A stretch of DNA of 35,030 nucleotides from Pseudorhodobacter sp. (GCA_024642045.1 JAHEBX010000012.1:1-35030), one strand, 5' to 3'; positions 7,905-17,802 are shown, counted from the first letter of the stretch. Notes: a model not told the origin generated them from the sequence alone. Made by a program: numbers and translations.

Positions 7905-9641
7905 TTACTTCTGCCAGGATTTGATGAGCTCGTCATAGTTGACGGTCATCGGCGTTTCCTTTTCGTTGTCGAGCTTCATCTGCGGCGCCAGATTGCCCTT
8001 GGAAGCCGCATCCGCGCTCCAATAGGCAAGGTCATGCTCTTCGGCCATTTTCGGGCCGATATCGCCTTGGACGCCCGACTTCTCGATCCGTGCCATCACC
8101 TTTTCCTGTTCAGCGCAGAGGCTGTCCATCGCTTCTTGCACCGACTTTGCCCCCGAAGACGCATCGCCGATGTTCTGCCACCACAGCTGTGCCAGTTTGG
8201 GATAATCAGGCACGTTGGTGCCGGTCGGGGTCCACTGCACGCGCGCTGGCGAGCGATAGAACTCGATCAGACCGCCAAGGTTTGGCGCACGATCGGTGAA
8301 GGATTTGTCCTGAATCGTGCTTTCGCGGATAAAGGTCAGACCGACGTGGCTTTTCTTGACGTCAACGGTTTTGGAATCGACGAACTGCGCGTAGAGCCAT
8401 GCGGCCTTGGCGCGGTCAACCGGCGTGGACTTCATCAACGTCCACGAGCCCACATCCTGATAGCCAAGCTTCATCCCGTCCTTCCAGTACGAGCCGTGCG
8501 GGCTGGGTGCCATCCGCCATTTCGGCGTGCCATCCTCGTTCACAACCGGCAAGCCAGGCTTGACCATGTCAGCAGTAAAAGCGGTATACCAGAACGCTTG
8601 CTGGGCAATTTCGCCCTGCGCCGGAACGGGACCGGCCTCACCAAAGGTCATGCCTTCTGCAGCGGGTGGCGCATAGGCCTTGAGCCAATCAAGATATTTC
8701 TGAATGGCATAGACTGCAGCCGGGCCGTTGGTGTCGCCACCACGCGCCACGCAAGAGCCAACGGGACGGGAGTTCTCGTCAACTTTGATGCCCCATTCGT
8801 CAACCGGAATGCCGTTCGGCAGACCCTTGTCGCCGTTCCCTGCCATCGACAGCCACGCGTCGGTGAAACGCCAGCCAAGCGACGGGTCTTTCTTGCCGTA
8901 GTCCATGTTGCCATAGACTTTGGCAGGCCCGCCTGCATAGCTCATATCACGCCCGGTAAAGAACTGCGCGATGTCCTCATAGGCTGACCAGTTGACCGGA
9001 ACGCCCAGATCATAGCCGTATTTGGCCTTGAAATCGGCTTTGGTTTTCTCGTCATTGAACCAATCATAGCGGAACCAGTAAAGGTTTGCGAACTGCTGGT
9101 CGGGCATCTGATACAGCTTGCCATCAGGAGCCGTGGTGAACGAAAGACCGACAAAGTCGTTCAGGTCCAGCATCGGGTTGGTGACGTCTTTGCCCTCACC
9201 CGCCATCCAGTCGGTCAGGTTGCGCACCTGACCATAGCGCCAGTGAGTGCCGATAAAGTCGCTGTCGTTGATATAGCCATCATAGATGTTTTCTTGCGTC
9301 TGCATCTGGGTCTGGATCTTTTCGACGACATCGCCTTCCTGGATGATGTCGTGGATGACCTTGATGCCGGTGATGGCGCTGAACGCAGGTGCAAGAACTT
9401 CGGATTCGTATTTATGCGTGGTCAGCGATTCCGAAACCACATGGATTTCCATGCCCGCAAACGGCTTGGCGGCATCCATGAACCACTGCATTTCCTTTTC
9501 CTGATCCGCACGACTCAGGGTGGACAGTTCGCCGATCTCTTTGTCCAGAAAGCCCTTCGCTGCCTCCATGTCGGCAAACGCCGGCATACCAAAGGCCATC
9601 AGCGCAAGCGCCATAGCGGTTGATGTTTTACGTAGTCTCAT
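7905..9641 (-). CDS. glpV: Glycerol ABC transporter, periplasmic substrate-binding protein GlpV
   Basis: This 578-residue extracellular solute-binding protein captures glycerol for the GlpSTPQ importer. The start at 9641 has AGGA upstream and gives a clean signal peptide: MRLRKT basic end, hydrophobic AMALALMAFGMP core, and likely cleavage after AFA. Earlier in-frame codons (to 9740) would destroy this and run into the upstream gap. The protein is longer than most sugar-binding proteins, as known for the GlpV type of Rhizobium and relatives. Gene order glpD-S-T-P-Q-U-V matches the glycerol operon described in Rhizobium leguminosarum. Substrate assignment relies on that order plus glpK, glpD and glpR. 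Confidence 0.88.
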   Translation of the reverse strand: MRLRKTSTAMALALMAFGMPAFADMEAAKGFLDKEIGELSTLSRADQEKEMQWFMDAAKPFAGMEIHVVSESLTTHKYESEVLAPAFSAITGIKVIHDIIQEGDVVEKIQTQMQTQENIYDGYINDSDFIGTHWRYGQVRNLTDWMAGEGKDVTNPMLDLNDFVGLSFTTAPDGKLYQMPDQQFANLYWFRYDWFNDEKTKADFKAKYGYDLGVPVNWSAYEDIAQFFTGRDMSYAGGPAKVYGNMDYGKKDPSLGWRFTDAWLSMAGNGDKGLPNGIPVDEWGIKVDENSRPVGSCVARGGDTNGPAAVYAIQKYLDWLKAYAPPAAEGMTFGEAGPVPAQGEIAQQAFWYTAFTADMVKPGLPVVNEDGTPKWRMAPSPHGSYWKDGMKLGYQDVGSWTLMKSTPVDRAKAAWLYAQFVDSKTVDVKKSHVGLTFIRESTIQDKSFTDRAPNLGGLIEFYRSPARVQWTPTGTNVPDYPKLAQLWWQNIGDASSGAKSVQEAMDSLCAEQEKVMARIEKSGVQGDIGPKMAEEHDLAYWSADAASKGNLAPQMKLDNEKETPMTVNYDELIKSWQK

Positions 9642-9711
9642 TTGGTTCCTCCCAAAGTGTTGAGTTTTACGTCGCTTTTGCCCGCACCTTTTTGCGGGGT
9701 AGTAGCTGTTT

Positions 9712-10112
9712 TCAGACCCAGCGAAACACCGCCACGGCAAAAAACAGGCATAGGATCAGCGCCCAAATCAGAGGGGGGCCGAAGAAAAACATCCAGGCAA
9801 GGTTGATCCAGGCCGAACCCAGCAGCGTGATGAACAGCCGGTCGCCACGAGTGGTCTCGATCCGCAAGACACCACGCCTCGGGGTTTCGGGAAAGCGGAT
9901 CGCCAACAGGGTGAACACGATCAAGAGCGATGCAATGATGTAGAAAAACAGGGCTACCGGAAAGGTCCAGGCCATCCAGCCACCCTTGATCATCTGATCG
10001 GTCCATTGAATGCCGTCTTCGCTGCGCGGCACGGCCATGAACAGGCCCGCCAACACCGCCAGCATCACCGCGACGATTGCGACATAGATCGTGTTCCAGC
10101 GAGACGCGCTCA

Positions 10113-10113
<1 letters not shown>
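9712..10113 (-). CDS. glpU: Small membrane protein GlpU (DUF2160 type)
   Basis: This 133-residue protein has four predicted membrane segments: TIYVAIVAVMLAVLAGLFMA near the N-terminus, FPVALFFYIIASLLIVFTLL, FITLLGSAWINLAWMFFF, and the C-terminal LIWALILCLFFAVAVF. It matches the DUF2160/GlpU proteins found between glpQ and glpV in alphaproteobacterial glycerol operons; their function is unknown. The ATG at 10113 shares its A with the glpQ stop (TGATG), so translation is coupled. A longer in-frame reading to 10500 lies inside glpQ and is an artefact. It could be an accessory subunit of the importer, which is inference. Confidence 0.85.
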
Positions 10114-10915
<802 letters not shown>

Positions 10916-10916
<1 letters not shown>

Positions 10917-11788
10917 CACTTCGTCTCCTGCTTATCAAGGGTGACCATCACGGTGTAAAACACCCAGCTGACCAAAAGGATCACAAGGAAATACATCAGT
11001 GAAAAGGCAGCTGCGGGCCCAAGGTCGAACTGACCGATGGCCATTTTAACCAGGTCGATCGACAGGAAGGTCGTCGCGTTGCCTGGTCCGCCGCCGGTCA
11101 CGACGAAAGGCTCGGTATAGATCATAAAGCTGTCCATGAACCGCAGCAGAACGGCGATCAACAGCACTCCCGCCATCTTGGGCAGTTCGATATAACGAAA
11201 AATGCTCCAACGGCTGGCCTGATCAATCCGAGCGGCCTGATAGTAGGCTTCAGGGATCGATTGCAGGCCCGCGTAGCTGAGCAGCGCCACCAGCGAGGTC
11301 CAGTGCCAGACATCCATCACAATAATGGTGGCCCAGGCATCCGTGGCGTTATTGGTGTAATTATAGTCGATGCCAAGGGCTGCAAGCGTATGCCCCAGCA
11401 GGCCAATATCAACCCGGCAAAAGATCTGCCAGATCGTGCCCACGACGTTGAACGGCACAAGCAGCGGCAGCGCCATCAGCACCAGCACAAAGCTGGCCCA
11501 AAAGCCCTTTTTCGGCATATTCAGCGCCACGAAAATACCCAAGGGCACCTCGATGGCCAGAATGATCGCCGTGAAAAGGACCTGACGGCCAAGCGCTGCG
11601 TGCAGCCGGTCGGATTGCACCATTTCCTCAAACCAACCCATACCGTTCCAGAAGAATTCGTTTTTGCCGAAGGTGTCGTTGAAGGCATAGTTGACCACCG
11701 TCATCAGTGGGATCACGGCAGAGAAGGCCACCAGCACCAGCACCGGCAGGACCAGAAACCACGCCTTGTTGTTTTGCGTCTTTTCCAT
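10916..11788 (-). CDS. glpP: Glycerol ABC transporter permease GlpP
   Basis: This 290-residue MalF-like inner-membrane permease is the partner of GlpQ. The first membrane segment is AWFLVLPVLVLVAFSAVIPL and the EAA loop is SIPEAYYQAARIDQASRWSIF. The start MEKTQNN at 11788 shares its A with the glpT stop, giving a one-base overlap. An in-frame codon at 11815 would add nine residues overlapping glpT and is less likely. It is part of a run of genes (glpS through glpU) with gaps of four bases or fewer. Confidence 0.92.
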
Positions 11789-12864
11789 CAGATGGCACTC
11801 CCTTGCAGACGCCAATCGTCGACGTAAACGTTGATTTTCTCGGGCGCGAAACGCACATGCGTCAGGCTTGCGTCGATGGGCTGGCCCTCGGGTTGGATCA
11901 CGCTGATCGGCGTGCCTGCCACGTCGGCGCGGATGATGCGGTGGCGGCCCACGTCTTCGACACGGTTGATCCGCGCAGGCAGCCCCTCGCCCGCCGTCAT
12001 TTGGGCGTATTCGGGGCGGATGCCGATCTGGATGCGGCCCTGCGGCGTGCCATAAGCGGCACCAAGCGGCAGAGCATTGCCCGCCACCATCGCGTGATCC
12101 CCCTTCACCTCGGCCGCCAAAAGGTTCATCCCCGGCGAGCCGATGAAATAGCCGACAAAGGTATGCTCGGGTGTCTCGAACAACGCTTCGGGCGTGCCCA
12201 TCTGCACCACGCGCCCCTCGTGCAGCACGACGACCTTATCGGCAAAGGTCAGCGCCTCGGTCTGGTCATGGGTGACATAAATCATCGTATGGCCAAACTC
12301 GCGGTGCAACGATTTCAACTGCGTGCGCAACTCCCACTTCATATGCGGGTCGATCACGGTCAGGGGTTCGTCAAACAGGATGGCGTTGACATCCTCGCGC
12401 ACCATGCCGCGTCCAAGGCTGATCTTTTGCTTGGCGTCAGCGGTCAGGCCACGCGCCTTGCGGTCCAGCGTCGACTCCATCCCGATCATCTGGGCAATCT
12501 GGTTTACGCGGCCCGCGATATAGCCCGCATCCATGCCCCGATTGCGCAGCGGAAAGGCAAGGTTTTCGCGCACGGTCATCGTGTCGTAAACAACGGGAAA
12601 CTGAAACACCTGCGCGATGTTGCGCTCGGCGGTGGGGGCCGTTGTCACATCCTGCTCGCCAAACAGCACGCGGCCTTGGCTGGGGCGTAGCAGGCCCGAG
12701 ATGATGTTCAAAAGCGTGGTCTTGCCGCAACCCGAAGCCCCCAAAAGCGCGTAGGCCCCGCCGTCTTGCCAGACGTGATCCATCTGCTTGAGCGCGAAAT
12801 CGGCGTCCTTGGTCGGGTTGGCCAAATAGCTGTGCGCAAGGTTCGAAAGGGTGATCTGTGCCAT
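11788..12864 (-). CDS. glpT: Glycerol ABC transporter ATPase GlpT, with a non-canonical signature motif
   Basis: This 358-residue MalK/UgpC-type ATPase has a C-terminal regulatory OB-type region. Walker A GASGCGKTT is at residues 42-50, the Q-loop Gln88 in VFQFP, Walker B ILFDEP at 162-167 and the switch His199 in YVTHDQ, all intact. The expected LSGGQ signature is replaced by LTADAKQ (140-146), although the following helix (KISLGRGMVRE) is recognisable. The partner GlpS carries a normal signature, so the two probably form a heterodimer with unequal ATP sites. The ATG at 12864 starts 4 bp after glpS. An in-frame start at 12954 would overlap glpS heavily and is rejected. Confidence 0.93.
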   Translation of the reverse strand: MAQITLSNLAHSYLANPTKDADFALKQMDHVWQDGGAYALLGASGCGKTTLLNIISGLLRPSQGRVLFGEQDVTTAPTAERNIAQVFQFPVVYDTMTVRENLAFPLRNRGMDAGYIAGRVNQIAQMIGMESTLDRKARGLTADAKQKISLGRGMVREDVNAILFDEPLTVIDPHMKWELRTQLKSLHREFGHTMIYVTHDQTEALTFADKVVVLHEGRVVQMGTPEALFETPEHTFVGYFIGSPGMNLLAAEVKGDHAMVAGNALPLGAAYGTPQGRIQIGIRPEYAQMTAGEGLPARINRVEDVGRHRIIRADVAGTPISVIQPEGQPIDASLTHVRFAPEKINVYVDDWRLQGSAI

Positions 12865-12868
12865 GTTG

Positions 12869-13957
12869 CTACCCCCTCGCCGCGTGAGAGCCCGCAGCGG
12901 CCAACTGGCCCGCGGCATCGAAAAGATAGACATCTGCGGGGTCGAGCCAGACATCGAGCTTGGAGCCCGCCTTCATGTCATGCACGCCGTGGACCAGACC
13001 CACCCAGCGCTCAGCGCCGTAGTTCAGGTGCAAAAACGTCTCTGATCCGGTAATCTCATTGGCCCCAAGCTTGCAGGCAAAGGTCATCGCCGACGCCGCA
13101 TGTTGATGGATTTCCAGATGGTTGGCGCGAAAACCGGCGGTATAGTTGCCATCGCGCAGGTTAGAGAAATCACCCGTCGCCTTACTTTCGGCCCCGCTGC
13201 CAAAACGCAAGGTCGCACCGGCTTTGGTGCAGGGAATGAAATTCATCGGCGGGTCGGAAAACACCCGCGCCGAGGTTGCATTAGCCGGTTTGCGATAAAC
13301 TTCGGGCGTGGAGCCGAACTGGGTGATCGCCCCTTGCCACAGCGTCGCGGTATGGCCGCCCAGCAAAAGCGCCTCTTCGGGTTCGGTTGTGGCATAGACA
13401 AAGATCGCGCCGGATTCTTCAAAGATGCGCGGGATTTCGGCGCGCAGCTCTTCGCGCAGTTTATAGTCAAGATTGGCGAGCGGCTCATCCAGCAACACAA
13501 GCCCCGCCTCTTTCACCAAGGCGCGCGCCAGAGCGCAGCGCTGTTGCTGGCCCCCCGAGAGCTCGAGCGGTTTGCGCGTCAGCATCGGTGTCAGTTTCAG
13601 CATCTCGGCGGTAGAACGCACCGCGCGGTCGATCTCGGCCTTGGATTTTCCGATCAGTCGCAGAGGCGAGGCGATATTGTCATACACGCTCATACCCGGA
13701 TAGTTGATGAACTGCTGGTAGACCATCGCCACCTTGCGGTCTTGGACCCGTTGGCCGGTGACATCCTGCCCGTGCCAAAAGATCCGCCCCGAGGTCGGCA
13801 CATCCAGCCCTGCCATCAAACGCATCAGCGAGGTTTTGCCCGCCGAGGTCGGCCCCAAAAGCACGTTCATCGTGCCCTTTTGCAAGGCAAGGTTGGTCGG
13901 ATGGATATGCACCTGCCCCGCCACCACACGCGATACCTCTTTCAGTTCAAGCGCCAT
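12869..13957 (-). CDS. glpS: Glycerol ABC transporter ATPase GlpS, lacking the switch histidine
   Basis: This 362-residue ATPase is the partner of GlpT. Walker A GPTSAGKTS is at residues 35-43, the signature LSGGQQQR at 133-140 and Walker B LVLLDEP with Asp157/Glu158 are canonical. The segment normally reading YVTHDQ is YATTEP (188-193), so the H-loop histidine is Thr191. A C-terminal regulatory region follows from about residue 240. The ATG at 13957 has GAGGA at good spacing and lies 9 bp after glpD. Together with the altered signature of GlpT, this predicts one hydrolytic and one degenerate composite site in the importer. Confidence 0.93.
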   Translation of the reverse strand: MALELKEVSRVVAGQVHIHPTNLALQKGTMNVLLGPTSAGKTSLMRLMAGLDVPTSGRIFWHGQDVTGQRVQDRKVAMVYQQFINYPGMSVYDNIASPLRLIGKSKAEIDRAVRSTAEMLKLTPMLTRKPLELSGGQQQRCALARALVKEAGLVLLDEPLANLDYKLREELRAEIPRIFEESGAIFVYATTEPEEALLLGGHTATLWQGAITQFGSTPEVYRKPANATSARVFSDPPMNFIPCTKAGATLRFGSGAESKATGDFSNLRDGNYTAGFRANHLEIHQHAASAMTFACKLGANEITGSETFLHLNYGAERWVGLVHGVHDMKAGSKLDVWLDPADVYLFDAAGQLAAAGSHAARG

Positions 13958-13966
13958 TCTGCGTCC

Positions 13967-15544
13967 TCATTTTGCACCCTTGGCGACTGCCATTGCTGCA
14001 TCCGGTTCGGTTTTGGTCATATAGCCGTCCAACACCGCGATTTGCTCGGGCGTCAGGCGCAGGCCAAGCTTGGTGCGCCGCCAGACCACGTCAGCGGCGC
14101 GCGTCGCGAATTCGTGGGTCATCAGCCAGCGCACTTCGGCCTCGGTCAGGGTCGCGCCAAAGTCCTGCCCCAGATCGGCGGCCGAGGTGGCGTCGCCCAG
14201 TAACGTCGCGGCCTCGGTGCCATAGGCGCGGATCAGGCGGGCGGCCCAATAGTCGGACAGAAACGGGAAAGACGCCTTGAGTGCCGAACGCAGCGCCGGC
14301 ACGCCATCGGTCGGAAAATCCCCCCCCGGCATCGCGACACGCGCGGTCCACTTACCCGTCGCTTTCGGGAAAAACGGTTCGAGTTTCGCAAGCGCGCTTT
14401 CGGCCAGACGGCGATAGGTGGTGATTTTGCCGCCAAAGACGTTGAGCAACGGGGCTGCCGTCTGATCAAGGCTGAGAACATAATCGCGCGTCGCAGCCGT
14501 CGCGGATTTTGCGCCATCGTTATAAAGCGGACGCACGCCAGAATAGGTCCAGACCACATCCTGAGCCGTGACCGGCTTGGCGAAATATTGCGAAGCAAAG
14601 TGGCACAGATAATCGCGCTCTTCGTCAGTGCATTTCACCTCGGACGGGCTTGCCGTATGATCCTTGTCGGTGGTGCCGATCAGGGTGAAATCCTGCTCGT
14701 AGGGGATCGCAAAGATGATGCGGCCATCGGTGCCCTGAAAGAAATAGCAGCGGTCGTGGTCGTACAGCTTGCGCGTGACGATGTGCGATCCGCGCACCAG
14801 CCGCACGCCTTCGGTCGAGTTGATCCGGGCGACGTTGCGGATGATATCCTCGACCCAAGGGCCACCCGCGTTCACCAAAGCACGCGCGGTAAACTGCTGT
14901 TCACCGCTTGGGCCCGAGGTGGTGATCCGCCAGTGATCCGGCTGGCGCTCGGCGCTGATGACCTTGGTGCGGGTCATGATCCTGGCGCCACGTTGGGCGG
15001 CATCACGCGCGTTCAGCGCAACCAGTTTGGCATCCTCGACCCAACAGTCGGAATACTCATACCCATGCGCGAACCGCGGTTGCAGTGGCTTGCCAGCGGG
15101 ATCGGTGGTCAGATCAAGGTTTCTGGTCGCAGGCAAAATCTTGCGCCCACCTAGGTTGTCATAGAGAAAGAGGCCAAAGCGGATCAGCCACGCCGGACGC
15201 CGCCCTTTCATCCAGGGCATCACCATCGACAAAAGCCGCCCCGTCGGGGTATCGCCTTCAAACCGCATGTCGGCGTGATAGGGCAGCACAAAGCGCATCG
15301 GCCAGCTGATATGAGGCATCGCACTCAGCAAGGTTTCGCGTTCTTCCAGTGCCTCGCGCACGAGACGAAATTCGAAATATTCCAGATAGCGCAGGCCGCC
15401 ATGAAACAGTTTGGTCGAAGCCGAAGAGGTCGCCTGCGCCAGATCGGCCTGCTCTGCCAAGACCACCGACAGGCCACGCCCGACCGCATCACGCGCAATG
15501 CCGCAGCCGTTGATCCCGCCCCCGATGATGAAAAGATCAGCCAT
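13967..15544 (-). CDS. glpD: Glycerol-3-phosphate dehydrogenase (FAD, aerobic type)
   Basis: This 525-residue flavoprotein oxidises sn-glycerol 3-phosphate to dihydroxyacetone phosphate at the inner membrane and passes electrons to quinone. Its FAD-binding N-terminus is DLFIIGGGINGCGIARDAVGRG. Family motifs are SSASTKLFHGGLRYLEYFEFRLVREAL, ALVNAGGPWV, and YSGVRPLYNDG followed by FGGKITTYRRLAE. I chose the ATG at 15544 because it gives the family-typical N-terminus. A TTG at 15583 adds 13 residues and is possible; neither has a strong Shine-Dalgarno. It is first in the leftward glycerol operon and divergent from glpR, with a candidate GlpR operator about 90 bp upstream. Confidence 0.96.
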   Translation of the reverse strand: MADLFIIGGGINGCGIARDAVGRGLSVVLAEQADLAQATSSASTKLFHGGLRYLEYFEFRLVREALEERETLLSAMPHISWPMRFVLPYHADMRFEGDTPTGRLLSMVMPWMKGRRPAWLIRFGLFLYDNLGGRKILPATRNLDLTTDPAGKPLQPRFAHGYEYSDCWVEDAKLVALNARDAAQRGARIMTRTKVISAERQPDHWRITTSGPSGEQQFTARALVNAGGPWVEDIIRNVARINSTEGVRLVRGSHIVTRKLYDHDRCYFFQGTDGRIIFAIPYEQDFTLIGTTDKDHTASPSEVKCTDEERDYLCHFASQYFAKPVTAQDVVWTYSGVRPLYNDGAKSATAATRDYVLSLDQTAAPLLNVFGGKITTYRRLAESALAKLEPFFPKATGKWTARVAMPGGDFPTDGVPALRSALKASFPFLSDYWAARLIRAYGTEAATLLGDATSAADLGQDFGATLTEAEVRWLMTHEFATRAADVVWRRTKLGLRLTPEQIAVLDGYMTKTEPDAAMAVAKGAK

Positions 15545-15631
15545 GTCTGGCTGCTGGCCTTTGGTCAAAACAGTTTCCCCCAACAGATGACAGGAACGTG
15601 AAGAGATTCTTCACTTCGGTCAACAGAAATC

Positions 15632-15662
15632 TTCGCTTTCACGCGAAAACTGTAAAAGCGAA
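15632..15662. promoter_or_regulatory. Candidate GlpR operator (TTCGC/GCGAA half-sites)
   Basis: TTCGCTTTCAC (15632-15642) and GTAAAAGCGAA (15652-15662) form an inverted repeat matching at 10 of 11 positions. A further GCGAA (15643-15647) sits between them and pairs with the first TTCGC. Known GlpR-type DeoR operators are built on TTCG/CGAA cores, which fits. It lies in the glpD-glpR divergent promoter. The repeat is seen directly; GlpR binding is inferred. Confidence 0.55.
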
Positions 15663-15726
15663 TATTAAAGAAGTTTTTTCCGCCTGAATTCATTGAATTT
15701 CCTGCATAATTGCAAAAACGCACATA

Positions 15727-15759
15727 TTCGCGCTGCATTGCGGCAAGACTTCGCGCTGC
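15727..15759. repeat. Direct repeat TTCGCGCTGC, 23-bp period
   Basis: The 10-mer TTCGCGCTGC occurs at 15727-15736 and again at 15750-15759, 23 bp apart (about two helical turns), just upstream of glpR. Both copies contain the TTCGC core seen in the inverted repeat nearer glpD, so they may be additional GlpR sites mediating autoregulation. Confidence 0.45.
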
Positions 15760-15845
15760 GGTTGCATTCAGTTTTAATGCTTGCTCAGGCGGGTCTTATC
15801 GCAGAAAGCTGACGCGGAGAGAGCAATCACAAAGCAGGCGGTCAC

Positions 15846-16613
15846 ATGGCGCTGAGTTTTCGCCAAACCGAAATTCTTGATCTGGCGCGCAGCGATGGCC
15901 GCGTCATCGTCGAGGATCTGGCGCAACGCTTTGATGTGACCTTGCAGACGATCCGCCGCGATCTGACCGAACTTGCCGACGCGGGCCATCTGGACCGGGT
16001 TCATGGCGGGGCGGTGCCGCGTACAGGTGTTTCGAACCTTGGCTATGAACAGCGGCGTCGCATGAACGAAGCGGCAAAGACGGAAATCGCGCGCGCCTGC
16101 GCAGCGGCAATCCCGGACAACAGCTCGATCATCATCAACCTTGGCACCACCACCGAAGCCGTCGCGCGCGAATTGCTCCAGCACTCGAATATAACTGTTG
16201 TGACCAACAACATGAATGTCGCCAATATTCTGGTGGCAAATCCTGGTTGCGAAATCATGGTGGCAGGGGGAGCGCTCCGCCGTTCGGACGGTGGACTTGT
16301 GGGCGAGTTGACGACGCAGTTTTTTGAACAGTTCAAGGTCGATTACGCAGTGATCGGCGCTTCGGCGCTGGACCACGACGGCGACCTTCTGGATTTCGAT
16401 CTGGCCGAAGTGCGAACCTCCAAGGCCATCATCCGACAAGCGCGCAAGACCTTTCTGGTCTGCGATCATTCGAAACTGATGCGTTCGGCACCTGTGCGAC
16501 TGGCATCGCTGTCCGAGATCGATACAGTCTTCACCGACTTGCCCATGCCCGACGAGGTTGTCGCGAAATGCGAGGCATGGGGCACAAGCATTTGCGCTGT
16601 GGGCGCCGAATAG
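15846..16613 (+). CDS. glpR: DeoR-family repressor GlpR
   Basis: This 255-residue cytoplasmic repressor of glycerol genes responds in the family to glycerol 3-phosphate. The N-terminal DeoR winged helix is clear: FRQTEILDLARSDGRVIVEDLA, then RFDVTLQTIRRDLTELADAG (residues 29-48) and the LDRVHGGA wing. The sugar-phosphate-binding C-terminal domain has INLGTTTEAVARELL, VTNNMNVANIL and ASALDHDGDLLDFDLAEV, as in GlpR. The ATG at 15846 has AGGCGG upstream. It is divergent from the operon it probably represses and convergent on phnM, with six bases between stops. Confidence 0.92.
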   Translation: MALSFRQTEILDLARSDGRVIVEDLAQRFDVTLQTIRRDLTELADAGHLDRVHGGAVPRTGVSNLGYEQRRRMNEAAKTEIARACAAAIPDNSSIIINLGTTTEAVARELLQHSNITVVTNNMNVANILVANPGCEIMVAGGALRRSDGGLVGELTTQFFEQFKVDYAVIGASALDHDGDLLDFDLAEVRTSKAIIRQARKTFLVCDHSKLMRSAPVRLASLSEIDTVFTDLPMPDEVVAKCEAWGTSICAVGAE

Positions 16614-16619
16614 CCAATC

Positions 16620-17762
16620 TCAGGCGACGCGTTTGCCTTGCACCCATGTGCCGCGCAGGCAGGTCAGACCCGCAGCGCGGTGGACTCGGATAAGATCGCC
16701 GCGCGCGCCCAGCGCGATCGTGCCTCGGTCTGGCAAGCCTGCCGCCTGTGCGGGCGCGCGCGTCACACAGCGCACGCCGCGCGGCAGATCTTCCCAAAGA
16801 TCCCCCAGCAACAGCGCCGAGGACAACAGCGCCGAGGGCACATAATCGGACGAAACGATGTCGAGCAGATCGGCCTCGGCCAGCACATGCGCCGCGACAT
16901 TGCCCGAATGCGAGCCGCCCCGGATCAGGTTCGGCGCGCCCATCATCACCTTGATCCCAAGTTTATGGCACGCAAGAGCCGCCTCAAGCGTGGTGGGAAA
17001 CTCTGCGAAATGCACGCCTTGGCGCGCCGAGGTGGCGACCTGTTCGGCGCTGGTGTCGTCGTGGCTTGCCAGCACCGCACCAAAGCGGGCAGCCTCGCTG
17101 ACTGCGGCGCGTTCGTGTTGCACCCCGAGCCTTTCGCTCAGCGCGATCTGGCTGGCGACATGCGCTTGAAAATCATCCTCCGACAGCCCGTGCTTGCCAC
17201 AAACATAGGCGCGCAGCTGGCTCAGGTCGCGAAACTGGCGCTGCCCGGGGGTATGATCCATCAGGCTGACGATGCCGATCCGGTCCGCGGGTCCGAATTT
17301 CGCCAGCTCTGCTGTCAGGGTTTCAGAACAGACCTCGGCGCGCAGGTGCAGAAAATGGCTGATCCGCAATGCCCCCTTGGCGCGCAGATCAAGAATTTCA
17401 TCAGCCAAAAGGCGGGCATATTCGCCGTAGCTGGCCTTGGTGTTCGACACCACCGACCCCACGCGCAACGCGTCAAAAACCGTGGTGATACCAACACTGG
17501 CGAGTTCCGCATCATGAGCGATAATCGCGCTGGCGTGGGGCCAGTTGACGCGTGGGCGCGGCTCGATATGGCGTTCGAGATTGTCGGTGTGCAACTCGAT
17601 CAGCCCCGGCATGATCAGATCGCCCTCGCAATCCTCGGCCCCGCTTGGCACCCCTGTGCCAGGGTCAATCGCGGTGATCACCCCATCCTTTATACGCAAC
17701 GCGCCGGTGACGACCTCTTGGTCCAGAACAAGTTTGGCATTGGCGAGCACGGTTGCGGTCAT
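16620..17762 (-). CDS. phnM: Alpha-D-ribose 1-methylphosphonate 5-triphosphate diphosphatase PhnM
   Basis: This 380-residue amidohydrolase-superfamily enzyme removes pyrophosphate from ribose-1-alkylphosphonate 5-triphosphate in the C-P lyase pathway, making the PhnJ substrate. Canonical PhnM features are present: IELHTDNLERHIEPRPRVNWP with the metal-binding HxD pair, VGITTVFDALRVG, the MDHTPGQRQF segment, ASHDDTSAEQV and a SSDYVPSALL segment with a further metal Asp. It lies downstream of phnN on the same strand but is separated by the oppositely oriented DUF1045 gene, so it probably has its own promoter in the 92-bp gap to 17854. A shorter, divergent paralogue lies at 24346-25530. Confidence 0.95.
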   Translation of the reverse strand: MTATVLANAKLVLDQEVVTGALRIKDGVITAIDPGTGVPSGAEDCEGDLIMPGLIELHTDNLERHIEPRPRVNWPHASAIIAHDAELASVGITTVFDALRVGSVVSNTKASYGEYARLLADEILDLRAKGALRISHFLHLRAEVCSETLTAELAKFGPADRIGIVSLMDHTPGQRQFRDLSQLRAYVCGKHGLSEDDFQAHVASQIALSERLGVQHERAAVSEAARFGAVLASHDDTSAEQVATSARQGVHFAEFPTTLEAALACHKLGIKVMMGAPNLIRGGSHSGNVAAHVLAEADLLDIVSSDYVPSALLSSALLLGDLWEDLPRGVRCVTRAPAQAAGLPDRGTIALGARGDLIRVHRAAGLTCLRGTWVQGKRVA

Positions 17763-17802
17763 ATCTGGTGCCTTGAGATGAGTCGGTGCAGATTGAAGCT
17801 GA

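Larger units (their letters stand above)
15545..15845. promoter_or_regulatory. glpD-glpR divergent promoter region
   Basis: This 301-bp, locally AT-rich gap holds no gene. Two regulatory-looking elements lie in it: an inverted-repeat cluster of TTCGC half-sites at 15632-15662 on the glpD side and a direct repeat at 15727-15759 on the glpR side. On the leftward strand a TAATAT -10-like hexamer (15661-15666) abuts the inverted repeat, so a repressor bound there would cover the glpD start point. I cannot identify a good -35. Confidence 0.5.
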
